This document shows positions 14,246 through 24,628 of a stretch of 64,000 nucleotides of DNA, in pieces (positions within the stretch are counted from its first letter, which is position 1; each line of letters opens with the position of its first letter). The notes beneath the pieces were generated by a model. That model did no database searches, was not told the origin of the DNA, and saw only the letters and a list, made by a program, of their open reading frames with translations. The stretch comes from Enterobacter sp. R4-368 (GTDB lineage: Bacteria; Pseudomonadota; Gammaproteobacteria; Enterobacterales; Enterobacteriaceae): NCBI RefSeq assembly GCF_000410515.1, contig NC_021500.1:806001-870000 (forward strand), given 5' to 3'. Both the position numbers and the translations under genes were made by a program.

Positions 14246-14822
14246 ACGATGATCCCTTCGCGTTTTTCAGGTTATAGAGGCGTTGTACCCGCTGCGCCTC
14301 TACGATGATGTTGGCTACATCTGCACGCGTGAGCGCCAGCTGGACGGGGTCAGAGAACAGGAAAATATCTCCTCTGAAAATAAACAACGGTTCATCCGTA
14401 CCCGCTTCATTAACCACGGAATAGTGATTGCTGACATAGTCCGCACGCGCATTAATCTGCGCCTTTTCAGCCTGTCGGGTAGCTAGCGGCTTATCAGCCC
14501 ATGCCAGAAACGCGTCAAAGGGCTGGAGATCGCGTGCCAGGTGAGTGACTTCGATTTTGTGCAACTGAACAAAAGCATTACCGTAATCAATGGTAAAACG
14601 TAACCACGCATCACTATCGGCGATTTGCACCGGGAATGTGCGCGTCGAAAAACTAACGCGCACGCCGGTTGCCGCATTGAATGTGGCATAGATGACCGGA
14701 CTGTTTTCCGTCTCCCAGGTGCGCAATGTCATAACTTTATCGACTTTATTCGCTACCTCAATGCAGCCCGTCAGTGAGCCAGCCAACAGCAGCATCACGG
14801 CAGTGGATATCAGACGTTTCAT
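14244..14822 (-). CDS. Putative lipoprotein of unknown function
   Basis: 192 residues. The start at 14822 has GGTGGA six bases upstream; an ATG two codons earlier is less well placed. The N-terminus MKRLISTAVMLLLAGSLTGC is a lipoprotein signal with Cys20 in an LTGC lipobox. Ile22-type residues follow Cys20 rather than Asp, so outer-membrane sorting is likely. The remainder is a soluble alpha/beta-looking domain with several Trp and no motif I recognise. It follows the next upstream lipoprotein gene by 14 bases, so the two form an operon. Confidence 0.75.
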   Translation of the reverse strand: MKRLISTAVMLLLAGSLTGCIEVANKVDKVMTLRTWETENSPVIYATFNAATGVRVSFSTRTFPVQIADSDAWLRFTIDYGNAFVQLHKIEVTHLARDLQPFDAFLAWADKPLATRQAEKAQINARADYVSNHYSVVNEAGTDEPLFIFRGDIFLFSDPVQLALTRADVANIIVEAQRVQRLYNLKNAKGSS

Positions 14823-14836
14823 CAGCATTCCACCGC

Positions 14837-15412
14837 TTAGCGATAAACTTTGGTGTGGAACAGATTGTAATCATACGGGCACTCATTCAGTGCCCACACC
14901 GGTGCCGGAGTATCTTTGCCTTCGGTAACGTCCGTGATCATAATTTCGTGGGTGTAGTAGCCGCCGGGCAAGGTGTATACCTCGTAGCTGTGCCCCGCTT
15001 TTGGCGATACGCTGCGAAATGATTCATGCACGGTTTGCGAATAGGTGGTTTGCGAAACGGTGACATAGCCGATGCGCAAGAACTGGCCAGGCTTAACGGA
15101 AAACTCCATCACATCTTTGCCCTGTAATGGCGAGCTGGCGGGTAACGGGGCAATACCAGCGATTTTTTTATTGCGGGTGGATTTAATGCCAAGGATATTC
15201 ACTGCGGATGTCAGCGATTTTTGATCGACCTGACGAAGGCAACTTCCCGACTGCTGGTAAATTTCTGCCACCAATGGTGTCGCATAGTTTTCAACGCGCA
15301 GCTTTGCCGCATCCGCTGCTGAGTAATCGTCCATTGTGGAAGTGGAGATGGTGCATCCTGCCAGCGTCATTGCCCCCACAATTACCATCCCTGCTTTCAT
15401 TTCGCCACGCAT
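14837..15412 (-). CDS. Putative lipoprotein of unknown function
   Basis: 191 residues with a lipoprotein signal MRGEMKAGMV...LAGC (Cys20). The start at 15412 has AGGA six bases upstream; the adjacent ATG at 15415 is only three bases away. The mature part is rich in Ser, Thr and Tyr, with a C-terminal segment CPYDYNLFHTKVYR and a Gly-Gly turn LPGGYYTHEIMI. I do not recognise the family. First gene of a two-lipoprotein operon that faces phoC and lies between phoC and ydjA. Confidence 0.75.
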   Translation of the reverse strand: MRGEMKAGMVIVGAMTLAGCTISTSTMDDYSAADAAKLRVENYATPLVAEIYQQSGSCLRQVDQKSLTSAVNILGIKSTRNKKIAGIAPLPASSPLQGKDVMEFSVKPGQFLRIGYVTVSQTTYSQTVHESFRSVSPKAGHSYEVYTLPGGYYTHEIMITDVTEGKDTPAPVWALNECPYDYNLFHTKVYR

Positions 15413-15470
15413 CATCTTTCCTTATTTTTCCTTAATAAGAACACGTTATCGGCGAAAGCAGACTGGACTT

Positions 15471-15507
15471 TAAAAGAAAACGGCTGCGGCAGAGTTGTCG
15501 CAGCCGT
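15471..15507 (-). terminator. ydjA terminator
   Basis: Minus-strand arms ACGGCTGCG and CGCAGCCGT with a ten-base loop, followed by TTTTCTTTTA. It is 17 bases after the ydjA stop. Confidence 0.75.
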
Positions 15508-15524
15508 CCGATATCAGGCGGAGC

Positions 15525-16076
15525 TTAGAAACGTGTCACGAACGGCGTGGTATCCGGTACGGTGACAGTAGTCGAGGCTTTCAGTTGCGGTGTGCCGAGA
15601 TACAGAAAACCGACGATTTTATCCTGTTCGCGGCAATCAAATGCCTGGCGAACCACCGGGCTGTCGGTCAGCGGGCCTGTGCGCCAGATTCCATTAAACC
15701 CCTGCGCCAGCGCCGCCATCTGCATTGCCATTACCGCGCAGCCGGCAGAGAGCAACTGCTCCCACTGCGGGACTTTATGGTGAATGTCGCATTTTGCCAC
15801 CACCGCGATGATTAACGGTGCGCGAAAAGGCGATGTACGCGCTTTTTCGACGCCTTTTTCATCCTGGCCTGCGGCAATCGCGGCCTGCTCCAGCGTCTGA
15901 CTGAAACGTTCGCGCCCTTCCCCTTCGATGACAAAAAAGTGCCATGGCTGAAGCGTACCGTGATCCGGCGCGCGCATCCCCGCACGCACAATGTTATCCA
16001 GTTGTTCACCTGCCGGGGCCGGTTCTGCCAGCCGGGATGCGCTACGACGATTGACGAGCATCTCAAGTGCGTCCAT
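15525..16076 (-). CDS. ydjA: Nitroreductase family protein YdjA
   Basis: FMN-dependent NAD(P)H oxidoreductase of the minimal nitroreductase type, 183 residues as in E. coli. The FMN contacts [10 protein letters not shown] near the N-terminus and [15 protein letters not shown] are typical, as is the C-terminal GFLYLGTP. Physiological substrate unknown. Transcribed away from sppA. Confidence 0.93.
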   Translation of the reverse strand: MDALEMLVNRRSASRLAEPAPAGEQLDNIVRAGMRAPDHGTLQPWHFFVIEGEGRERFSQTLEQAAIAAGQDEKGVEKARTSPFRAPLIIAVVAKCDIHHKVPQWEQLLSAGCAVMAMQMAALAQGFNGIWRTGPLTDSPVVRQAFDCREQDKIVGFLYLGTPQLKASTTVTVPDTTPFVTRF

Positions 16077-16238
16077 TAGTTAAACTCCTGTATTGAAATT
16101 TGTTCACAAAATTAACACGGGCGTAGAAATTGTTACAGCGCCGGAGGCGATTCCTGCTGACAAGTGGCAGCGGGGTAATTAGGATAACCACACTTTGCCG
16201 CTCGGGCAGCGGTGGTCGTTAACTACCAGGGAGAATAC

Positions 16239-18092
16239 ATGCGAACCCTTTGGCGTATTATTGCCGGTTTTTTCAAGTGGAGCTGGCGATTGCTGAACTT
16301 TATCCGCAAGCTGGTGCTGAATCTTTTCTTTATTTTGTTGGTGCTGGTTGTCGCAGGCGTGTGGATGCAAATGAGCGACAGCAAAACCAGCAGTAACAGT
16401 CGGGGCGCATTGCTGCTGGATATTTCCGGCGTAGTGGTGGACAAAACCTCGGCCAGCAGCCGGCTTGGCGCACTGGGCCGCCAGTTGTTTGGTGCCAGTT
16501 CGGATCGTCTGCAGGAAAACTCACTGTTTGACATCGTCGATACCATTCGCCAGGCGCAGCATGACCGGAATATCACCGGGATTGTGATGGATCTGAAAAA
16601 TTTCGCCGGTGCTGATCAACCATCGATGCAGTATATCGGCAAAGCGCTGCGTGAGTTCCGCGACAGCGGTAAGCCGGTTTATGCCGTGGGCGACAATTAC
16701 AGTCAGGGCCAGTATTACCTTGCCAGCTTCGCCAACAAGATCTGGCTGTCGCCGCAGGGTGTGGTTGATCTGCATGGCTTTGCCACCAACGGCCTCTACT
16801 ATAAATCGCTGCTTGATAAGCTGAAAGTCACCACCCACGTATTCCGCGTCGGCACCTATAAATCCGCCGTTGAGCCGTTTATTCGCGACGATATGTCCCC
16901 GGCAGCACGCGACGCAGATAGCCGCTGGATTAATGAGTTGTGGCAGAACTACCTCAACACCGTTGCCGCTAACCGCCAAATCACCGCGCAGCAGGTCTTC
17001 CCGGGCGCGCAAGCGATGCTGGATGGGCTGCGTAAAGTGGATGGCGACACGGCGAAATACGCGCTGGACAACAAGCTGGTGGATGAGCTGGGCTCGGCAA
17101 CCGATGCGGAAAAAGCAATGGTTAAACAGTTTGGCTGGAGCACGGAGGATAAGAACTTCCGCGCGGTCAGCATGTATGATTACCAGGCAAAAAAAGCGAG
17201 CGATGTCGGCGATACCGTGGCAGTGATTTTCGCTAACGGTGCGATCATGGACGGCGAAGAGACGCCGGGGAACGTAGGCGGCGACACCACTGCCGCACAG
17301 ATCCGCGACGCACGTCTGGATCCGAAAGTGAAAGCCATTGTGCTGCGCGTCAACAGCCCAGGCGGCAGCGTCAGCGCATCGGAAGTGATCCGCTCCGAGC
17401 TGGCGGCAGCCCGCGCGGCAGGTAAACCTGTCGTGGTATCAATGGGCGGCATGGCGGCCTCCGGCGGTTACTGGATCTCGACCCCGGCGAACTACATTAT
17501 CGCCAGTGCCAGCACGCTGACCGGCTCGATTGGCATCTTCGGCGTTATCAACACGCTGGAAAACAGCCTCGACAGCATCGGCGTGCATACCGATGGCGTA
17601 GCAACCTCGCCGCTGGCAGATGTCAGCATGACCAAAGCGCTGCCGGACGAAGTTTCGCAGATGATGCAGTTGAGCATTGAGAATGGCTACAAACACTTTA
17701 TCACGCTGGTGGCGCAGTCGCGCAACAGCACGCCTGAGCAGGTTGATAAAATCGCCCAGGGTCACGTCTGGACCGGCCAGGATGCGAAAAATAACGGGCT
17801 GGTTGATGCGTTGGGCGATTTCGACGACGCGCTGGCGAAAGCGGCTGAGCTTGCGAAACTGAAACAGTGGCATATCGATTACTACGAGGAAGAGCCGACA
17901 TTCTTTGATCGGCTAATGGATAGCATGTCCGGTTCGGTAAGCGCCATGCTGCCAAAAGCATTGCAGGCATATTTGCCCGCGCCACTGGCAAGCGCTGCGC
18001 TACAGATGAAAGCTGAAACCGACAAACTGGCGGTGTTTAACGATCCACAAAATCGTTATGCGCTCTGTCTGAACTGCGCCAATATCCGCTAA
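16239..18092 (+). CDS. sppA: Signal peptide peptidase SppA (protease IV)
   Basis: Inner-membrane serine protease that degrades cleaved signal peptides. Start at [14 protein letters not shown] behind AGGGAG, giving 617 residues (E. coli 618). One N-terminal membrane anchor (about 25-46) precedes two tandem peptidase S49 domains. The Ser-Lys dyad is split between them: Lys208 in GTYKSAVEP and Ser408 in [12 protein letters not shown]. Followed by an intrinsic terminator, then ansA. Confidence 0.97.
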   Translation: MRTLWRIIAGFFKWSWRLLNFIRKLVLNLFFILLVLVVAGVWMQMSDSKTSSNSRGALLLDISGVVVDKTSASSRLGALGRQLFGASSDRLQENSLFDIVDTIRQAQHDRNITGIVMDLKNFAGADQPSMQYIGKALREFRDSGKPVYAVGDNYSQGQYYLASFANKIWLSPQGVVDLHGFATNGLYYKSLLDKLKVTTHVFRVGTYKSAVEPFIRDDMSPAARDADSRWINELWQNYLNTVAANRQITAQQVFPGAQAMLDGLRKVDGDTAKYALDNKLVDELGSATDAEKAMVKQFGWSTEDKNFRAVSMYDYQAKKASDVGDTVAVIFANGAIMDGEETPGNVGGDTTAAQIRDARLDPKVKAIVLRVNSPGGSVSASEVIRSELAAARAAGKPVVVSMGGMAASGGYWISTPANYIIASASTLTGSIGIFGVINTLENSLDSIGVHTDGVATSPLADVSMTKALPDEVSQMMQLSIENGYKHFITLVAQSRNSTPEQVDKIAQGHVWTGQDAKNNGLVDALGDFDDALAKAAELAKLKQWHIDYYEEEPTFFDRLMDSMSGSVSAMLPKALQAYLPAPLASAALQMKAETDKLAVFNDPQNRYALCLNCANIR

Positions 18093-18108
18093 AATCACCT
18101 GACCACGT

Positions 18109-18133
18109 CCCCTCCACCGGAGGGGATTTTTTT
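18109..18133 (+). terminator. sppA terminator
   Basis: CCCCTCC, loop ACC, GGAGGGG, then A and seven T. It lies 17 bases after the sppA stop. Confidence 0.9.
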
Positions 18134-18153
18134 GATGAAGCCAGAATATAACT

Positions 18154-19170
18154 ATGCAAAAAAAATCCATTTACGTTGCCTACACGGGCGGTACTATCGG
18201 TATGCAACGCTCAGAACACGGCTATGTGCCGGTTTCCGGTCACCTGCAACGTCAACTGGCGCTGATGCCTGAATTCCATCGCCCGGAGATGCCTGATTTC
18301 ACCATCCATGAATATGAGCCGCTGATGGATTCGTCCGATATGACACCGGAAGACTGGCAACATATCGCAGACGATGTGAAAGCGCACTATGACGATTACG
18401 ATGGTTTTGTCATTCTGCACGGTACAGACACGATGGCCTACACCGCGTCGGCACTGTCGTTTATGCTGGAAAACTTAGGCAAACCGGTTATTGTGACAGG
18501 GTCACAAATCCCGCTCGCCGAACTGCGTTCTGATGGCCAAATCAACCTGCTTAATGCGTTATATGTGGCGGCGAATTTCCCGATTAACGAAGTGACGCTG
18601 TTCTTCAATAACCGTTTGTATCGCGGCAACCGCACCACCAAAGCGCACGCTGATGGTTTCGACGCGTTCGCTTCGCCTAACCTGGCGCCATTACTGGAAG
18701 CGGGTATTCATATTCGCCGCCTGGGCACGCCGCCCGCGCCGCACACCACGGGAGAACTGGTTGTCCACCCGATCACCCCGCAGCCGATTGGCGTGGTAAC
18801 GATTTATCCAGGCATTTCCGCCGATGTGGTGCGTAACTTTCTGCGCCAGCCGGTAAAAGCGCTGATCCTGCGTTCTTACGGCGTGGGTAATGCGCCGCAA
18901 AACGGTGAGTTTCTGAAAGAGTTACAGGAAGCCAGCGCCCGCGGCATTGTCGTGGTCAACCTGACACAATGTATGTCCGGCAAGGTCAACATGGGAGGCT
19001 ACGCCACCGGCAACGCCCTCGCCCACGCTGGCGTGATTGGCGGCGCAGACATGACAGTTGAAGCGACGTTGACAAAACTTCACTACCTGTTAAGCCAGGA
19101 GCTGGACGCTGATTCCATTCGCACCGCCATGACACAAAACCTGCGCGGTGAACTGACGCCGGATGAATGA
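18154..19170 (+). CDS. ansA: Cytoplasmic L-asparaginase I
   Basis: Hydrolyses asparagine to aspartate and ammonia in the cytoplasm (low-affinity type I enzyme). 338 residues, as E. coli AnsA, with no signal peptide. Both catalytic Thr motifs are present: YTGGTIGM near the N-terminus and ILHGTDTMAYTAS. Operon with pncA: the pncA start is ten bases after the stop. Confidence 0.97.
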   Translation: MQKKSIYVAYTGGTIGMQRSEHGYVPVSGHLQRQLALMPEFHRPEMPDFTIHEYEPLMDSSDMTPEDWQHIADDVKAHYDDYDGFVILHGTDTMAYTASALSFMLENLGKPVIVTGSQIPLAELRSDGQINLLNALYVAANFPINEVTLFFNNRLYRGNRTTKAHADGFDAFASPNLAPLLEAGIHIRRLGTPPAPHTTGELVVHPITPQPIGVVTIYPGISADVVRNFLRQPVKALILRSYGVGNAPQNGEFLKELQEASARGIVVVNLTQCMSGKVNMGGYATGNALAHAGVIGGADMTVEATLTKLHYLLSQELDADSIRTAMTQNLRGELTPDE

Positions 19171-19180
19171 GGAGGCTCGA

Positions 19181-19822
19181 ATGACGCAACGCGCACTGCT
19201 GCTGGTTGATATTCAAAATGATTTTTGCGCTGGCGGCGCGCTGGCGGTAGCTGAAGGTGACAGCACGGTTGATGTTGCTAATGCCATGATGACGTGGTGT
19301 AAGACACGCGGCAATGCCATCGTGGCAAGCCAGGACTGGCACCCGGCCGGACATGGCAGTTTCGCCAGTCAGCACCACGTCGCGCCGTTCACAACTGGCG
19401 AACTGGCCGGGTTAACCCAAACGTTTTGGCCCGATCACTGTGTACAAAACAGCGAAGGCGCAGCGCTGCATCCGTTGCTAAACCAGAAAGCTATCGATGC
19501 GGTGTTTTACAAAGGGGAAAACCCGCTGATTGACAGTTACAGCGCGTTTTTCGATAACGGCCATCGTCAGGAAACCGCCCTGCACAACTGGTTGCAGCAG
19601 CACGGCATCCGCGAACTGGTAATTCTCGGTTTAGCCACCGATTACTGCGTGAAATTTACCGTGCTGGATGCGCTACAACTTGGATACGAGGTGAATGTCA
19701 TTACCGACGGTTGCCGTGGCGTGAACCTGAATCCGCAGGACAGCACGCAGGCGTTTATGGAGATGTCAGCGGCTGGCGCGACGCTCTATACGCTCGCGGA
19801 CTGGCAGGAAACGCATGCCTGA
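19181..19822 (+). CDS. pncA: Nicotinamidase
   Basis: Converts nicotinamide to nicotinate in NAD salvage. Start at MTQRALLLVDIQNDF with GGAGG upstream, giving 213 residues as in E. coli; the six extra upstream codons overlap ansA. Catalytic triad elements: Asp in LLVDIQNDF, Lys in FYKGENPL, Cys in GLATDYCVKFT. The metal site is in SQDWHPAGHGSF. Confidence 0.96.
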   Translation: MTQRALLLVDIQNDFCAGGALAVAEGDSTVDVANAMMTWCKTRGNAIVASQDWHPAGHGSFASQHHVAPFTTGELAGLTQTFWPDHCVQNSEGAALHPLLNQKAIDAVFYKGENPLIDSYSAFFDNGHRQETALHNWLQQHGIRELVILGLATDYCVKFTVLDALQLGYEVNVITDGCRGVNLNPQDSTQAFMEMSAAGATLYTLADWQETHA

Positions 19823-19833
19823 ATGATGCCCTT

Positions 19834-19859
19834 GCCGGATGGCGTTGCGCCTCCGGCAT
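19834..19859. repeat. REP-type palindrome
   Basis: GCCGGATGGCG-TT-GCGCC-TCCGGC has the shape of an enterobacterial REP unit. It sits in the gap between convergent pncA and yeaC. Confidence 0.6.
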
Positions 19860-19865
19860 GGCGAC

Positions 19866-20141
19866 TTACGATTTAAACGTCGCGATCGGCTTTGGCGAAA
19901 TGCCAAAATCCTCTTTTAATTGCTGCTTACTTTTCATCACCATCTGGCCGTTAGTATCAATGGTCATGTGCTGCGCCTGCGTATTATTGCGCGCCTGCCA
20001 CAGCATCACCAGTTGCAGACTGTTCTCTTTTTGCTCTGCTGTCAGCGCCACGCCATCCGGCCATTTACCTAACTCAACGGCCGTTACCAGGCGCTGGTAG
20101 ATCTCCGGCGTCATGCTGTTAACGATTTGATCAAGATTCAT
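19866..20141 (-). CDS. yeaC: DUF1315 family protein YeaC
   Basis: Small cytoplasmic protein of unknown function, 91 residues from MNLDQIVNSMTPEIYQRLV. The core WPDGVALTAEQKE and the C-terminal segment MTIDTNGQMVMKSKQQLKE are conserved in E. coli YeaC. It lies 38 bases downstream of msrB on the same strand, so it is probably cotranscribed. Confidence 0.92.
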   Translation of the reverse strand: MNLDQIVNSMTPEIYQRLVTAVELGKWPDGVALTAEQKENSLQLVMLWQARNNTQAQHMTIDTNGQMVMKSKQQLKEDFGISPKPIATFKS

Positions 20142-20179
20142 CTTTGAAAACTCCGTGGAATAATTGCTGAATCGTTTTT

Positions 20180-20593
20180 TCAACCCTGAGATCGTTCGCC
20201 GTTTTCGTCATCCGTAAAACTCAGGGAAGCAGAGTTGACGCAATAGCGTTCGCCGGTCGGTTGCGGACCATCCGGAAAGACGTGTCCCAGATGCGCATCA
20301 CATTTTCCACAGCGGATTTCCACGCGTTGCATGCCATGCGAATAATCGTTGATATAGCGAATAGCGTCTTCGCTCACCGGCTCAAAGAAACTTGGCCAGC
20401 CGCAGCCAGAATCATACTTGGTTTGCGAATTGAACAGCGCGGCGTCGCACACCAGACAGTGATAAACCCCGTCGCGTTTGTTATGCAGAAAACGCCCGGT
20501 GAACGGCGGCTCGGTGCCATGGTTCTGCGTCACGTAAAATTGCATTTCAGTCAGTGTTTTTTTCAGGTCGTCTTCAGAAGAATTATGCGCCAT
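20180..20593 (-). CDS. msrB: Peptide methionine-R-sulfoxide reductase MsrB
   Basis: Repairs methionine-R-sulfoxide in proteins using thioredoxin. Start [13 protein letters not shown] gives 137 residues, as E. coli MsrB. The catalytic Cys118 is in [11 protein letters not shown]. The structural zinc is held by Cys46/Cys49 (CLVC) and Cys95/Cys98 (CGKC). Divergent from gapA, sharing a regulatory region of about 340 bases. Confidence 0.96.
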   Translation of the reverse strand: MAHNSSEDDLKKTLTEMQFYVTQNHGTEPPFTGRFLHNKRDGVYHCLVCDAALFNSQTKYDSGCGWPSFFEPVSEDAIRYINDYSHGMQRVEIRCGKCDAHLGHVFPDGPQPTGERYCVNSASLSFTDDENGERSQG

Positions 20594-20709
20594 TTGCTCA
20601 CGCCTCACGGTAAAAACTCGACAACTTTTCACCCTGATTCTAACAAAACATTAACACTGCGGCGTTAACTTTTGTTCTAAACTTATTTGTTGCGGTAAAG
20701 CAGCCGGTG

Positions 20710-20731
20710 AATTGTGATTAATCTCACATTT
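20710..20731. promoter_or_regulatory. CRP binding site
   Basis: AATTGTGATTAATCTCACATTT style site: TGTGA-N6-TCACA with both half-sites perfect and AT-rich flanks. It could act on gapA, msrB or both. Confidence 0.8.
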
Positions 20732-20745
20732 TTATCCTGTCTGAC

Positions 20746-20773
20746 CTTTAAAATTCCGGGCGGCGCCCCTATA
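20746..20773 (+). promoter_or_regulatory. Sigma-32-like gapA promoter
   Basis: CTTTAAA, 13 bases, CCCCTATA, against the heat-shock consensus CTTGAAA and CCCCATNT. E. coli gapA is known to be transcribed in part by sigma-32 polymerase. Confidence 0.5.
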
Positions 20774-20865
20774 TGGGGAGCATGCTCAAAGGAAGAGTGA
20801 GGCGAGTCAGTCGAACAAAGGTTATGCGGAGGATTGATTTGTCGCAATGATTGACACGATTCCGC

Positions 20866-20893
20866 TTGACGCTGCGTAAGGTTTTTGTAATTT
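20866..20893 (+). promoter_or_regulatory. Proximal sigma-70 gapA promoter
   Basis: TTGACG, 16 bases, TAATTT with a TG just before the -10. It ends 43 bases before the gapA start and matches the position of the main E. coli gapA promoter. Confidence 0.65.
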
Positions 20894-20924
20894 TACAGCC
20901 AACCTTTTATTCACTAACAAATAG

Positions 20925-21932
<1,008 letters not shown>

Positions 21933-21954
21933 GTTGAGATGAGAACATGATCTG

Positions 21955-21982
21955 AAAGAGCGACTTCGGTCGCTCTTTTTTT
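21955..21982 (+). terminator. gapA terminator
   Basis: AAAGAGCGAC, loop TTCG, GTCGCTC, then seven T: a strong UUCG-tetraloop terminator. Confidence 0.92.
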
Positions 21983-22007
21983 GTTTTGAAGACAGAGGAT
22001 TGCGTTA

Positions 22008-22892
22008 ATGATTAATAAAATTTTTGCACTTCCGGTAGTCGAACAAATTACCTCTACTCTCTCCCTGCGCAAAATGGACGAGCTGGACGTTATCGTCGTT
22101 GACCATCCGCAGGTTAAAGGTTCATTCGCCTTACAGGGCGCACATCTGCTCTCATGGAAACCGCAGGGCGAAGAAGAAGTCCTGTGGCTGAGCGGCAACA
22201 CGCCGTTTAAAAATGGCGTCGCGCTGCGCGGCGGCGTGCCGGTCTGCTGGCCGTGGTTCGGCCCGGCAAAACAGCAAGGCCTGCCAGCGCATGGTTTTGC
22301 GCGCAATCTGCCATGGGCGCTGAAAGCACATAACGAAGATGCCAGCGGTGTTGTACTGACCTTTGAACTGCAGAGCAGCGATGCATCGCGCAAATTCTGG
22401 CCACACGACTTTACGGTGTATGCCCGCTACAAACTGGGCGCGACCTGCGAAATGGAGCTGGAAGCTCACGGTGAGTTTGAAACCACCTCGGCGCTGCACA
22501 CCTATTTCAATGTCGGTGATATCGCAGCCGTAAAAGTGAGTGGTCTTGGCGATCGCTTTATCGACAAAGTGAACGATGCGAAAGAAGATGTACTGGCCGA
22601 TGGTGTACAGACGTTCCCGGATCGCACCGACCGCGTCTATCTGAATGCGGAAGCCTGCAGCCTGATCCACGACAGCGCGCTTAACCGCACCATAGAAGTC
22701 ATCCACAGCCATAACGCAAATGTCGTGGCGTGGAACCCCGGCCCGGCACTCTCCGTCAGCATGACTGACATGCCGGATGACGGTTACAAAACGTTTGTCT
22801 GTGTGGAATCGGTTAACGCGACCGTGCCGCAGAAAACCACTGAAGAGAAGCCGTCCCGCCTGGCGCAGACTATCCGCGTCGTTAAACGCTGA
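22008..22892 (+). CDS. yeaD: Glucose-6-phosphate 1-epimerase YeaD
   Basis: D-hexose-6-phosphate mutarotase of the aldose-1-epimerase fold, 294 residues as in E. coli. Segments typical of the family are LRGGVPVCWPWFGP, HGFARNLPW and the C-terminal FVCVESVNA. It lies 75 bases downstream of gapA beyond a terminator, so read-through or a local promoter would drive it. Confidence 0.95.
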   Translation: MINKIFALPVVEQITSTLSLRKMDELDVIVVDHPQVKGSFALQGAHLLSWKPQGEEEVLWLSGNTPFKNGVALRGGVPVCWPWFGPAKQQGLPAHGFARNLPWALKAHNEDASGVVLTFELQSSDASRKFWPHDFTVYARYKLGATCEMELEAHGEFETTSALHTYFNVGDIAAVKVSGLGDRFIDKVNDAKEDVLADGVQTFPDRTDRVYLNAEACSLIHDSALNRTIEVIHSHNANVVAWNPGPALSVSMTDMPDDGYKTFVCVESVNATVPQKTTEEKPSRLAQTIRVVKR

Positions 22893-22900
22893 TCCTGCCG

Positions 22901-22930
22901 ACCCTCTCCCGACAGGAGAGGGTTATTACT
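22901..22930 (+). terminator. yeaD terminator (weak T tract)
   Basis: ACCCTCTCC, loop CGACA, GGAGAGGGT, then TATTAC. The stem is strong but the T tract is poor. Confidence 0.55.
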
Positions 22931-22934
22931 CCTG

Positions 22935-23792
22935 TCACACCACGTCGAGTGGCGTTTTACGGCCAGGTGCCGGGAACGCGTTGTCCAGCCGTATTAACTC
23001 TTCGCTGCTTAACGTGATATTCAATGCCGCCGCATTTTCCTGCACATGCGCCACGCTGGACGCCTTGGGAATGGCAATCACGCCCTGGTGGCTTATCACC
23101 CATGCCAGTAAAATTTGCGCAGCACTCACCCCATGAGCTGCGGCAATCTCGCGCACCGTGCTGTTTTCCAGCAAACCATCGCGCAGGCGGCCAGCCTGCG
23201 CCAGTGGACAATAGGCCATCACTGGCATTGCCCGTTGCTGGCACCACGGCAGCAGATCATATTCAATGCCGCGTGAACCAAGATGATACAGCACCTGATT
23301 TGTCGCACAGGCGTCCCCGCCGCGCACGCGCATCAGCTCCTGCATATCACTGTGATCCAGATTTGAAACGCCCCAGCGGCGTATTTTGCCCTGCGCGATC
23401 AACGTTTCCATCACCTCGACGGTTTCAGCGAGGGAGTAGTTACCACGCCAGTGCAGCAAATAGAGATCGAGAACCTCTGTTTTCAGGCGACGCAGGCTGG
23501 CTTCGCAAGCCGCGATGGCTTTCTTGCCGCCCACATTCCATGGATAAACTTTGGAAACCAGGAACACCTTGTCACGCAAACCGCCCTGTAAGGCTTCGCC
23601 GACCACTTCTTCCGCTCCGCCGTCAGCGTACATTTCCGCCGTATCAATCAGCGTTAATCCCAGATCGACACCCGCGCGCAGCGCATCCACTTCTTGCTGA
23701 CGCAGTCGCGTGTTTTCACCCATGTACCATGTGCCCTGGCCAATGGCGGGTTGTGAAACCTGGCCTGCAAAAACCACTTTTTTGTCTGCCAT
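22935..23792 (-). CDS. yeaE: Aldo-keto reductase YeaE (methylglyoxal reductase)
   Basis: NADPH-dependent reduction of methylglyoxal and other aldehydes, 285 residues. Aldo-keto reductase motifs are clear: GQGTWYMGE, Asp-Tyr of LIDTAEMYADGGAE, Lys of LVSKVYPWN, His of LHWRG, and the cofactor loop IPKASS. Convergent with yeaD. Confidence 0.94.
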   Translation of the reverse strand: MADKKVVFAGQVSQPAIGQGTWYMGENTRLRQQEVDALRAGVDLGLTLIDTAEMYADGGAEEVVGEALQGGLRDKVFLVSKVYPWNVGGKKAIAACEASLRRLKTEVLDLYLLHWRGNYSLAETVEVMETLIAQGKIRRWGVSNLDHSDMQELMRVRGGDACATNQVLYHLGSRGIEYDLLPWCQQRAMPVMAYCPLAQAGRLRDGLLENSTVREIAAAHGVSAAQILLAWVISHQGVIAIPKASSVAHVQENAAALNITLSSEELIRLDNAFPAPGRKTPLDVV

Positions 23793-23823
23793 ATTGTCCT
23801 CCTGCTAAACGTTGCACCGTAAA

Positions 23824-23850
23824 GCAAAACAGGGCCAATGGCCCTGTTTT
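23824..23850 (-). terminator. mipA terminator
   Basis: Arms AAAACAGGGCC and GGCCCTGTTTT around a three-base loop, with a T run on the minus strand. It is 31 bases after the mipA stop. Confidence 0.8.
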
Positions 23851-23881
23851 ATTGCACAGATCGCACTATTCAACTGCACAA

Positions 23882-24628
23882 TCAGAAGCGGTACGTCACC
23901 CCGGTAGACAACAGACCGCCCCAGGATTTATCCACCATCGGGCTGTCTTTGATCTCATCCGACAGATGGGTGTAACGGCCCGTGCCGTACACGGTCCAGC
24001 TGTCCGTCAGACGGTAGCTGACCGTTAGCTCCAGATAGGGACTCCAGCCATTATCCGGATCGTAGCTTTTCAGCCCGCTGCGACGCGCTTCATCGCGCGA
24101 CACACCGTAGTAGTATTGGTTCAGGTTATCGCTGGCCCACTCAACACCGACGCCCGGCGTGACGCTCAGCGCACCGTTGTTGTAGTTGTACAACCAGCCG
24201 ATGTCCCACAGAACACCGTTGCTGTTATCCAGCACATCGCCCGCCAGTGTGGTGCGCAGGAAACCGTACTCGGTATTGTGAATGTATGAAAGCCCCGCCA
24301 TCATCGTCGCTTTACGGCGATCCAACTGACGCAACTGGTTATTATCACTGTCTTTTGGTTTGAACTCCCATGGGAAGTAAAACGCGGTGATGGAGAGTTT
24401 ATCCGCCTGGTCATTCCACAGGTAATAACCGCCGCCTAAGCCGCGAAACCAGAAATTATCACTTTCATAGGTGATAACAGGAACCGGCAGGACACGTTTA
24501 TCATACTGTTTATACGGGGATTCAACGACGCCTACGCCAGCGCCCAGTGAAAAGGTATTTTCTGCATTTGCTGCAAAAGCGCAGGACGCGGTCAGCACGC
24601 CCAGTGCCACGAGTTTGATTTTGGTCAC
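23882..24628 (-). CDS. mipA: MltA-interacting outer-membrane protein MipA
   Basis: Outer-membrane beta-barrel scaffolding protein that links the lytic transglycosylase MltA to PBP1B. I choose a GTG start at 24628 (VTKIKLVALG), preceded by AAAGGA; this gives 248 residues, exactly the E. coli length. A signal peptide ends at ANA. The body has alternating aromatic beta-strands and ends in Tyr-Arg-Phe, the C-terminal Phe expected of a BAM substrate. Confidence 0.94.
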   Translation of the reverse strand: MTKIKLVALGVLTASCAFAANAENTFSLGAGVGVVESPYKQYDKRVLPVPVITYESDNFWFRGLGGGYYLWNDQADKLSITAFYFPWEFKPKDSDNNQLRQLDRRKATMMAGLSYIHNTEYGFLRTTLAGDVLDNSNGVLWDIGWLYNYNNGALSVTPGVGVEWASDNLNQYYYGVSRDEARRSGLKSYDPDNGWSPYLELTVSYRLTDSWTVYGTGRYTHLSDEIKDSPMVDKSWGGLLSTGVTYRF

